Notes under the pieces: generated by a model
What the model saw: the letters and a program-made list of their open reading frames with translations, nothing else
What the model was told of the DNA's origin: nothing
Database searches by the model: none
Translations under genes and position numbers: made by a program
In this document: one piece after another, positions 1 through 5,993 of the stretch
How positions within the stretch are numbered: position 1 is the stretch's first letter
Layout of the letters: every line of letters starts with the position of its first letter
From: Coleofasciculus sp. S288
Lineage (GTDB): Bacteria > Cyanobacteriota > Cyanobacteriia > Cyanobacteriales > Coleofasciculaceae
DNA length: 8,144 bases
Reading direction: 5' to 3'
Assembly (NCBI GenBank): GCA_020216575.1
Contig: JAIUYC010000124.1
Span: 1 to 8,144, forward strand

Positions 1-763
1 TGCCCCAGAGCCAATCACTCAAACGCACGGTTTCAGCAGATACTCCAGTAGCACGTTGCTGGTACAATCGTCGCCGCCATTGTTCATTCTCAATCAGACT
101 GCCCCACAGTGCAAAGGGTACAGCTAGCCGTGGAAAGACAACAGAGGCATCACCCAGTCGTTGAATCAAATTTTCTGCCTGAGTAGTAGACAAAGCTGGG
201 AGGGGGACAATCTCAGATCTTGTTTGCCTATCTGGGTAAAATTGCACTGTGACCCAAAGGGTACTTAAATCTTTGGTCAAATCTTCGGCATTGATGCAAT
301 AAGTGCGATCGCTAGGGTCATAGCGACCAAGGGCTTTTATTTCCTGGTGAGTTGCGTATCCCCAAACCCGCACCCATTCACCCTCTGGCTGGATTTGTAC
401 AGACAAGTAATAATCTGCTACCCAACTGGGAATATCCACCCACTCTTGTGGCACCTCCATCTCTCCATCATCAATTGCCTCGGTTGACACCAACACGAAA
501 CGGGTTGCCCCGATTGCGATCGCCGTTCCATTCACAATTTCCCACACTGGAGGTAGAGTTGCAGAGTCAAGCCAAGTATTGGCTTCTGGAGCATATTCAG
601 CTTGCATCCAGGCTAAAACAGCCTTGAGACAAATTTGATTGAGATAGGCATTCCAGCGACTCCCAGGCGTTGTATGTTGCTGGCTGCGTTGCCAGGACTC
701 TGTTTGTACGGATGGCGGCACTTCTAACCACCACTCTGTTGGTTCTGCAAATGTAAATGACAT
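1..763 (-). CDS. DUF1822 family protein, C-terminal end beyond the window
   Basis: An unbroken minus-strand reading frame runs from ATG at 763-761 to the window edge, giving 254 residues with no stop, so the C-terminus is missing. The start is supported by a purine-rich GGGGGG ribosome site about 6 bases upstream. The N-terminus MSFTFAEPTEWWLEVP, a following SRWNAYLNQICLKAVLAWM helix and an EIVNGTAIAIGATRFVLV strand region look like the cyanobacterial DUF1822 family, a soluble family of unknown function. No signal peptide or membrane segment is visible, and the sequence is rich in Trp and acidic residues. It lies 19 bases behind the sigma-factor gene on the same strand, so co-transcription is likely. 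Sigma-70-like plus DUF1822 pairs recur in cyanobacteria, often with a CHAT-domain gene next, but that gene would lie outside this window. The family call is from memory of sequence style, not a search. Confidence 0.75.
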   Translation of the reverse strand, partial: MSFTFAEPTEWWLEVPPSVQTESWQRSQQHTTPGSRWNAYLNQICLKAVLAWMQAEYAPEANTWLDSATLPPVWEIVNGTAIAIGATRFVLVSTEAIDDGEMEVPQEWVDIPSWVADYYLSVQIQPEGEWVRVWGYATHQEIKALGRYDPSDRTYCINAEDLTKDLSTLWVTVQFYPDRQTRSEIVPLPALSTTQAENLIQRLGDASVVFPRLAVPFALWGSLIENEQWRRRLYQQRATGVSAETVRLSDWLWG

Positions 764-782
764 CGGACTCCCCCCTTTGCGG

Positions 783-2018
783 TTACGACGAACAAAATTC
801 AGGATCGCTGTAGTGAACTCTCAACCACTCTTTTAGGGCTAAGCTCATATCTTCTACTTGGTTGGAACCTTTAAAACTATTCACATCTTCTTGGCTGGTT
901 ACCGCTTCCTGTCCCCATTGCACCAAAGCGGCCAGCAGCGCCTCTCTCCCCCTACTCAATCGCCGTGTAACCGTGGATTGAGATATCCCCATTTCCTCCT
1001 TAATTTGTTTTTGAGTCCATCCATGCCTGTAGTAAAGCCTTAGAATCTCTTGAGATTCGGGATCAAGCTTTTCCATGGCTGCAACTAACACCTGATGCAT
1101 TTGAGTTCGGAGAGCCTGTCGAGCGGTAGCCTCTTCCTCTGCAATCAGTGTTGCTAAGAGTGAGCCAGAATTGGGATCTGGCAAATCAGTATCTTGCCTG
1201 GTGTCATCGTCTAAACTAGGAGCTTGCAGACTATCCACAGGCGGATAGAGATACGTCCGCACCAAAGCCGCTGTCCTCGCCAACCACTGTTCAATCATCT
1301 CTGGACTACATTCTGGACCAGGTGGGGTAAGCTGAGTCTGGCGCTCTTTGTTGTAGAGACGGGCGATCGCTTCCGACAACTCCCGATCCGGTTCTGGTAA
1401 TCTGTCTACCCCTCCAGGCTGCTCTTGGATATATAACGCCCTAAAGCAAGTGCAGGCTAATCGATACCGAGCAATTTCCGTGGCAGAGAAGCCAGCATTC
1501 TGCAAAGCCTCCACCAGTCGTCGGTTACTGACCTTCCGTAATAGCACCCAGTTCTTGCAGATATCTACCTCTCTTCGTTGACGCAGAATATCTTTCAACA
1601 GGCTGGGAAACGCAATTTTTGCGTAAGTTTTTAAGCTAGAAGACCTTTTGGGGTCAAATCCGCTGAGAACTTTGTTGACTTGAGCGATCGCCATCTGAAA
1701 GTACTCAGCTACTCCATACCGTGGACTTCTAAACCGTTCCTCTGTCCGTTGAGCAGCCCAGTAACACAGTTCTTGCAAATACGCTGACAAATGTCTACCA
1801 GCCAAGTTCGTTGGCTGAGCTGGTGTGAATTGCTCTTGCCATTGCTTATACCAGTAGAGTGCCCAGAAGTATTCTGAGGTGGAAATTTCAGATGAACACT
1901 CCTGACAATTCCTCATGCTGCGACGGAGTTGGGCATCCGTCACCCACTTGCTAAAACGGTCTGCTTCAAACTGAGCAAAGGTTGAAAAAAGTTCAGTAAT
2001 TTCCTGGCGGGGACGCAT
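783..2018 (-). CDS. Sigma-70 family RNA polymerase sigma factor (cyanobacterial, atypical)
   Basis: A 411-residue soluble protein expected to direct core RNA polymerase to a set of promoters. The clearest domain is sigma region 4 at about residues 305-366: a helix ending MEKLDPESQEILRLYY (315-330), then a helix-turn-helix QKQIKEEMGISQSTVTRRLS (336-355) and GREALL. An upstream block at about 75-150 (YLQELCYWAAQ, FQMAIAQVNKVLSGFD, LKTYAKIAFPSLLKDILRQRR) has the look of a divergent region 2 that binds core and the -10 element. The 230-300 linker is acidic and proline-rich. At 411 residues it is longer than ECF sigmas (about 200), and a typical region 1.1 or 3 is not obvious. The start is ATG with no good ribosome site. 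The DUF1822 gene follows after 19 bases. It diverges from the polymerase-like gene at 2222. Its promoter set is unknown. Confidence 0.85.
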   Translation of the reverse strand: MRPRQEITELFSTFAQFEADRFSKWVTDAQLRRSMRNCQECSSEISTSEYFWALYWYKQWQEQFTPAQPTNLAGRHLSAYLQELCYWAAQRTEERFRSPRYGVAEYFQMAIAQVNKVLSGFDPKRSSSLKTYAKIAFPSLLKDILRQRREVDICKNWVLLRKVSNRRLVEALQNAGFSATEIARYRLACTCFRALYIQEQPGGVDRLPEPDRELSEAIARLYNKERQTQLTPPGPECSPEMIEQWLARTAALVRTYLYPPVDSLQAPSLDDDTRQDTDLPDPNSGSLLATLIAEEEATARQALRTQMHQVLVAAMEKLDPESQEILRLYYRHGWTQKQIKEEMGISQSTVTRRLSRGREALLAALVQWGQEAVTSQEDVNSFKGSNQVEDMSLALKEWLRVHYSDPEFCSS

Positions 2019-2221
2019 AAGTTACAGATTTGAGAGGGAGTAGTGGCAATCTGAAAAATAGCAAACTTACAACATTTTCCTTGCAAATCTTAACGAGCTT
2101 GACCCTTAAAAATCTCTTTTTGACCAACTTTTGAGTAAAACCACACGTTACTGCACACTATGTAGCAACAAAAAAAGAGCTATCGCTCTACGGCTACCGA
2201 TGAATTTATCGCGGCAAGTCG
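2019..2221. other. Divergent intergenic region between sigma-factor and polymerase-like genes
   Basis: These 203 bases must hold the promoters for both divergent genes, but I see no convincing -35/-10 pair for either. TTGACC at 2120-2125 and TTGAGT at 2131-2136 on the plus strand are -35-like yet lack a well-spaced TATAAT-like box. The region is AT-rich on the sigma side and contains a short hairpin at 2176-2189 (separate entry). An open frame from TTG at 2131 overlaps the polymerase gene in another frame and is not credited as a gene. Confidence 0.5.
2170..2189 (-). terminator. Possible weak intrinsic terminator or attenuator on the minus strand
   Basis: Read on the minus strand, AGAGC, loop GATA, GCTCT is a perfect 5-bp hairpin followed directly by a run of six further Ts (2175-2170). 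It lies about 150 bases upstream of the sigma-factor start codon and would stop transcripts coming leftward out of the polymerase-like gene, or attenuate a sigma-operon leader if that promoter lies further right. The stem is short, so this could be chance. Confidence 0.3.
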
Positions 2222-4513
2222 ATGGAAAAACTTGTTCTAGAACTACCCATATTCGACTTATACGAACAACGATACCTACCGTACAAAGTCGTTTACTACA
2301 ACACATTATTGCAGTACTTGTACCCAGATGTTGAATTTGCAGTCGGGGACGTATCAGGGTTCATCCAAAAGGGAGACATTGAGGGAGCAATAGCCGCCTT
2401 AGAACAGGGATGGGAAGATTTTAAAGTTGACGGTGGAACCAACTCACGACGGTTAGGGCGCTGCATCTTCGCTCGTTGCAAAGATGGAACCCAACCCAAC
2501 CATTTCTTGAGGCTATTCGGAAGCAACAGCGGTGCATCAAATTATGGCAGCAATCTAACCAGCGAGTGCGAACTCATCGTCACCATGAAAGTCAAAATCC
2601 GCATCGTGAATGATGGGCAATTCAGGACAGGAGACTGCCACGCCAAAGCCTCGGCATCGTTCTTCAAGGCACTGGGACTGCAAGCCTACGTCCCGTTTCA
2701 ATTCAGGGCAGTTGACCCGGACAAGTGCTGGCTTAGCAAAGGAACCGTCGCCTATCTACCTTCCCTCGATGATGGCGATGTCTCCTTAGTACTACCACGC
2801 TCCAGTTTCAAAGGCAACAGCCCTGGAAACAATGGCATCCGAGTTCCCAAGAACTTGGCATTTGGAGTAGTGCAGCTTGCCCCACGCAAGAACGGCAAGC
2901 ACTGGGGAAATGTGTCCTCAAGCTACTCAGTAATCCAGTTCCTTCCTTGGAAGGCAGTGGAGCAAGACATCTTACCAAGGACGCTAGAAGAGTGCAAAAG
3001 GCTTAATGAACTGACAAGCGATCGCACCAAGTTAGTAAAACACCTCGCTGAAAACATTAAATCACAGGAGGGACCAGCTCTAGAACACATCCTCGAACAC
3101 GATGTCAATGGTGTCTTGGCAACCCATCCCTGGACAGTAAAGCGAGTGCTGAACCTATTCCGGGAGTACCAGGTACAGCTAGCAACCGCAGGAGTCATCA
3201 AGTTCAACTACAGCATGGCTATGCCAGATGCCGAACTCAAGGATGGAGAAGTCTGCATCCCAGGCATCAAGGATGGAGAGGAAATTATCGTCTTCTCCTA
3301 CCCGTGCAGGTGGCGGTGGGATCTCAAAGTCTGGGTAAACCGTGCTATCCCTCGATGGCAAAACTTCAGCGGTATCATCGCAGCCAATCAAGAAACATGG
3401 TTGTCCATTGGGCGAGATACGGATGGAGATCAGGTGCCTTGGATTCCCAAATCCAAGCTGCCTAATGTTGGAAATGCGATTGCGAAGTTTGGAGTTGCTC
3501 CAAAGTTATCTAAGGCAAAAGAGAAGGTTGAAGGAAGCCTCGCCGAAATTTTAGTCAGAGCAATGGACAATCAGGTCGGTCTGATCAGCCACCTCATTGC
3601 CAAAGCCAACGCATTAGGCAAGGAAAATCTCGTTCTCGAACTGGCACAGGAACTGCAAACCGAAGTCGATAGCCTCAAACACGCAGCACGCGCCACTCCC
3701 AAGGTGCGTGAGAAGGCAAGTCAAGCGATGCGGTTTGAACAAGTGCTTTGGCTCAAACACTACAGGGACAAAGATGTGTATGTCGAGCGATCGCTGCCAG
3801 TATCCCAAAGCGCAACCGATACCATCTCCCGGTTAATCCGAGCCGTCAATGAGGTATTTATCCCACCCTCATTCCGAATGGCAAACCTGCGAACGTTCGC
3901 CAGCCTCTTCCCACAGCGAGTTAGTCCCGCATGGCTAAACGCTGCCGAACAACGATGCAAGGAATATGCCCAGGATGTTGCGATCGCACTTGAACCCGCT
4001 CGACGCTACCAAATGCAGAACCAGGTGATGCCGCGCAGCGTACAAGACGAGGTAGACGAAAACCTCAAAGCCCTGTCAGCCAAGTACAAGAAGTTGCTTG
4101 ATCGATGCCAAACCGCTGAGGAACGCTACAAAGCAGTCACGGCACTATGGCAAGTGCAGCACCGAAAAAACTCACCCAATGGCTCAACTGCTCTAGTGTT
4201 CATGGTTGGACTGCCGGAAATCCTAGCTCAACTCAAGCAACCTCCAATCCAGTCCTTGAAGCTGATTGGACTACAGGGTTCTGATTACCCCAATCGGGTA
4301 TTTACGGGAGAAACCGTAAAAGTTGTGGTCGGCACTGATTCTCGGTTTCCCAACTATATGGTCGCTCGCGATCAGGAAGGAAAAGTGTTAGGAACTTTCA
4401 CCGAAATTGATGGAATTCCCGTTCAACTCGAACAGCAGTTCAAACTAACCCTATACACCCGTTTCAATCGGGACAACAAACCCACTCGAATTGATGCATT
4501 AGTGACCCATTAA
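2222..4513 (+). CDS. Putative single-subunit two-barrel RNA polymerase (QDE-1/RdRP- and YonO-like)
   Basis: A 763-residue protein with the signature of RNA polymerases whose active site lies between two double-psi beta-barrels. Seen in order: a barrel-1-like block at about 129-245 with FQFR (159-162), SKG (172-174) and PRSSFKGN (192-199), placing K173 and K197 24 residues apart; a lead-in GEVCIP (342-347) and YPC..RWDLKV (360-370); DTDGD (399-403), the expected Mg-binding Asp triad; then VGLISHLIAKAN (452-463), LAQEL and VDSLK (482-486), matching the Gly-Leu-Ile...Ala-Asn...Leu-Ala...Val-Asp-x-x-Lys stretch after the catalytic loop of eukaryotic RdRPs. A helical segment (about 570-650) and a beta-rich tail (about 655-763) are unrecognised. 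No Zn finger, signal peptide or membrane span is seen. The only in-frame ATG fixes the start, although its ribosome site is poor. Three HIP1 sites suggest long residence in cyanobacteria. It is shorter than RDRs (about 1,100 or more) and than YonO (about 900). Template type and role are inference only. Confidence 0.75.
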   Translation: MEKLVLELPIFDLYEQRYLPYKVVYYNTLLQYLYPDVEFAVGDVSGFIQKGDIEGAIAALEQGWEDFKVDGGTNSRRLGRCIFARCKDGTQPNHFLRLFGSNSGASNYGSNLTSECELIVTMKVKIRIVNDGQFRTGDCHAKASASFFKALGLQAYVPFQFRAVDPDKCWLSKGTVAYLPSLDDGDVSLVLPRSSFKGNSPGNNGIRVPKNLAFGVVQLAPRKNGKHWGNVSSSYSVIQFLPWKAVEQDILPRTLEECKRLNELTSDRTKLVKHLAENIKSQEGPALEHILEHDVNGVLATHPWTVKRVLNLFREYQVQLATAGVIKFNYSMAMPDAELKDGEVCIPGIKDGEEIIVFSYPCRWRWDLKVWVNRAIPRWQNFSGIIAANQETWLSIGRDTDGDQVPWIPKSKLPNVGNAIAKFGVAPKLSKAKEKVEGSLAEILVRAMDNQVGLISHLIAKANALGKENLVLELAQELQTEVDSLKHAARATPKVREKASQAMRFEQVLWLKHYRDKDVYVERSLPVSQSATDTISRLIRAVNEVFIPPSFRMANLRTFASLFPQRVSPAWLNAAEQRCKEYAQDVAIALEPARRYQMQNQVMPRSVQDEVDENLKALSAKYKKLLDRCQTAEERYKAVTALWQVQHRKNSPNGSTALVFMVGLPEILAQLKQPPIQSLKLIGLQGSDYPNRVFTGETVKVVVGTDSRFPNYMVARDQEGKVLGTFTEIDGIPVQLEQQFKLTLYTRFNRDNKPTRIDALVTH
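3416..3430 (+). other. Codons for the DTDGD catalytic metal-binding motif
   Basis: GAT ACG GAT GGA GAT encodes D399-T-D401-G-D403. It fits the DbDGD consensus of the second barrel in RdRP/QDE-1 and YonO-like enzymes and corresponds to NADFDGD in the beta-prime subunit. All three aspartates are intact, so this is not an obviously dead enzyme. Confidence 0.7.
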
Positions 4514-4554
4514 AACAAGCGACTGCCTGAAACCAATGAACTAATAGTTGATAG

Positions 4555-4581
4555 ATGCCTCTGAAAAAGAGGCATTTTTTT
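4555..4581 (+). terminator. Rho-independent terminator of the polymerase-like gene
   Basis: ATGCCTC (4555-4561) pairs perfectly with GAGGCAT (4569-4575) across a 7-base loop, and the T ending the stem starts a run of seven Ts to 4581. It sits 42 bases after the polymerase-like stop codon and 33 bases before the next start, so the polymerase-like gene probably forms its own transcription unit. Confidence 0.85.
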
Positions 4582-4614
4582 CTTCAAGCTTTAGATTAAG
4601 CAATCACTAAAAGC

Positions 4615-4983
4615 ATGGGAAAGCTAAAAACATATTTGATTCATTGGCATCCGCCTATCGGTAATTCCCAAAATCCACATGGCTGTGCGGCTCACTATTT
4701 GGGCTGTACGGATAGAAGCTTAATAGAGCGTTTTCAGGAACACTGCGAATGTCAAGGAGCAAAAATCACAAGGGGAGCTGTTTTACAAGGAAGAGAAATT
4801 TTATTAGTCCGTTACTGGGAGGGAGGATGGAGTATAGAAAAAATTATCAAAAAACGCCATAACAGCAAATTCTACTGTCCAATTTGTAATCCCAAGCAGC
4901 TATCAATCTTTGACCCCAACAACCGCAAGCAAAAGTACTTAGAGAGAATCAACCTTGAAGTCAAGCGAAAACCTATCGAATAA
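4615..4983 (+). CDS. GIY-YIG-like small nuclease-family protein
   Basis: A 122-residue protein resembling the compact GIY-YIG family widespread in bacteria and phages. YLIHW (7-11) would be the first (GIY) strand, HYLGCT (27-32) the second (YIG), followed by the ERFQEH helix with candidate catalytic R39 and H43, GAKITRGAV (48-56), RYWEG (66-70), IEKIIKKR with E75 as a possible metal ligand, and a terminal CPIC (88-91). The core ends near residue 95, and a basic tail of about 27 residues (KRKPIE end) follows. GIY-YIG domains cut DNA with one metal ion; the biological target is unknown. The ATG has no clear ribosome site. The sampled lines are about 37-40% GC, clearly below the 53-60% of the polymerase-like gene upstream, which suggests separate acquisition. 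The terminator before it implies its own promoter, which I could not identify. Confidence 0.65.
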   Translation: MGKLKTYLIHWHPPIGNSQNPHGCAAHYLGCTDRSLIERFQEHCECQGAKITRGAVLQGREILLVRYWEGGWSIEKIIKKRHNSKFYCPICNPKQLSIFDPNNRKQKYLERINLEVKRKPIE

Positions 4984-5003
4984 TTTCCAAAATCTCAAAC
5001 TCT

Positions 5004-5009
5004 AGGAGG
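5004..5009 (+). promoter_or_regulatory. Strong Shine-Dalgarno AGGAGG that decides a TTG start
   Basis: AGGAGG lies 11 bases before TTG at 5021. The ATG at 5011 is only one base away and out of frame, and ATG at 5029 is also out of frame; that frame stops at 5098-5100. The TTG frame gives the conserved PP-loop protein, so TTG is the likely start. Confidence 0.7.
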
Positions 5010-5020
5010 CATGACAAGGC

Positions 5021-5872
5021 TTGAAAAAATGTCAATTAAGTTTCAATTTGTACCAGAAGCCACTGACCCACATTGTCTGTTACAGCGGTGGATTTTCTAG
5101 TGCTTTAGTTGCAATTGAAGTTGTGCGAAAGTTCGGCAAAGAGAGGGTAGTACTCTGCAATCACGACATTTCTAGCTGGACTGAAGATGCGGATATAAAG
5201 CGATTCAAAAAGGAGGTAGCAACATACCTTCAGTTACCAATCACCTACGTTAATATTAATGGGATAAAGGGTAGCGATGGCATCCCCGACCAATTTGATT
5301 TAGCCGTAGCTGAGGGAGGTTTCAAGTTTGGCGTAACTTCATACACCTGCTCTCGGCGACTGAAAACGGAACCGTTCCACCATTGGCTGAGAAGCAATTA
5401 CTCTCAGGGAGAGTGCGTGTTATATTACGGGTTTTCTTGTTCCGAAAGCGAGAGAATTGACCGTCGCGCCAGCATCCTTGCAGAAATGGGATATGAGGTA
5501 GCTTTTCCGCTAGTAGACTGGGAACGAACCATTTACGATACCAGAGAAATTGGCATCGAGCCTCCCCGAACCTACGAAACAATGCGCCACGCCAATTGTA
5601 TGGGGTGTCTCCGAGCTGGTCGCCAACACTTTTATGTTACCTATGTAAAGCGACCTGACATCTGGGAAAAAGCAAAATGGGCGGAGAAGAAACTCTACCC
5701 GTATACGATTATTAAAGGCGTTAGGTTAGTAAACATTGAAAGACTGTTCCAAGCGATGAGGGAGGCTGGAATCCCAGCAACAGAGCATATCCCGTCACAA
5801 ACTTTTTGGGCAAAAGTTAGGCATACTTTGGGGGATACTTATCAGCAGCTACACTCCTTACAAAACATTTAA
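5021..5872 (+). CDS. PAPS-reductase-family / PP-loop adenine nucleotide alpha-hydrolase
   Basis: A 283-residue protein of the phosphoadenosine-phosphosulfate-reductase fold group, close in style to phage-encoded members. Visible parts: strand plus PP-loop THIVCYSGGFSSAL (16-29), an acidic NHDISSWTEDAD stretch (47-58), CSRRLKTEPF (110-119), YGFSCSESERIDRR (136-149), FPLVDWERT (162-170), and a C-terminal HANCMGCLRAG (190-200) followed by RPDIWEKAKWAEKKL, the usual C-x-x-C helix pattern of these phage proteins. The PP-loop reads SGGFSS rather than the common SGGxDS. C193 and C196, with other cysteines, could bind a metal or Fe-S cluster. True assimilatory reductases use a C-terminal catalytic Cys motif not seen here, so sulfate assimilation is unlikely. 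ATP-dependent sulfur or nucleotide chemistry, as in DndC relatives, is an inference, and no dnd neighbours are present. The gene uses a TTG start and lies 37 bases after the GIY-YIG gene with no terminator seen between them, so the two may be co-transcribed. Confidence 0.75.
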   Translation: MKKCQLSFNLYQKPLTHIVCYSGGFSSALVAIEVVRKFGKERVVLCNHDISSWTEDADIKRFKKEVATYLQLPITYVNINGIKGSDGIPDQFDLAVAEGGFKFGVTSYTCSRRLKTEPFHHWLRSNYSQGECVLYYGFSCSESERIDRRASILAEMGYEVAFPLVDWERTIYDTREIGIEPPRTYETMRHANCMGCLRAGRQHFYVTYVKRPDIWEKAKWAEKKLYPYTIIKGVRLVNIERLFQAMREAGIPATEHIPSQTFWAKVRHTLGDTYQQLHSLQNI

Positions 5873-5993
5873 TAACCCCCCTCTAATTCCTGATGCCTGC
5901 AAAAGCGTCACGATCACAGCATTGGCTCCCGATGGGTAAAATGGTCTTGTCGCGTACATAATAGGTTACTCAACACTTTTTTGGAGGATTCCT
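5873..5993 (+). promoter_or_regulatory. Intergenic leader with weak -10-like CATAAT and ribosome site
   Basis: This 121-base gap carries CATAAT at 5957-5962, a one-mismatch -10 box without a clear -35 partner, and a good ribosome site GGAGG at 5983-5987, six bases before the TTG start of the coiled-coil gene. No terminator hairpin for the upstream gene is apparent. Confidence 0.35.

Noticed and set aside
352..627. 91-codon plus-strand frame
   Set aside because: Lies antisense inside the DUF1822 gene, with a proline-rich shadow-like composition.
2131..2334. 67-codon plus-strand frame with CTLC motif, overlapping the start of the polymerase-like gene
   Set aside because: TTG start without a ribosome site, more than half of it overlaps the larger gene in another frame, and the composition is Arg/Thr-rich like a shadow frame.
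783..4513. Sigma factor acting as promoter-recognition subunit for the adjacent polymerase-like protein
   Set aside because: Sigma factors bind multi-subunit core enzyme surfaces that single-chain two-barrel enzymes lack, and the sigma gene pairs with DUF1822 instead. Adjacency alone is not support.
2222..4513. Reverse transcriptase or palm-domain polymerase
   Set aside because: There is no YxDD or GDD palm motif. DTDGD with its surrounding blocks fits the two-barrel class.
5011..5100. Short leader peptide frame from ATG 5011 in front of the PP-loop gene
   Set aside because: The ATG is one base from the AGGAGG, too close for initiation, and the frame only overlaps the start of the real gene.
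5021..5872. DndC of a DNA phosphorothioation system
   Set aside because: Same broad PP-loop family, but no dndB, dndD, dndE or restriction genes are adjacent and the protein is much shorter than DndC.
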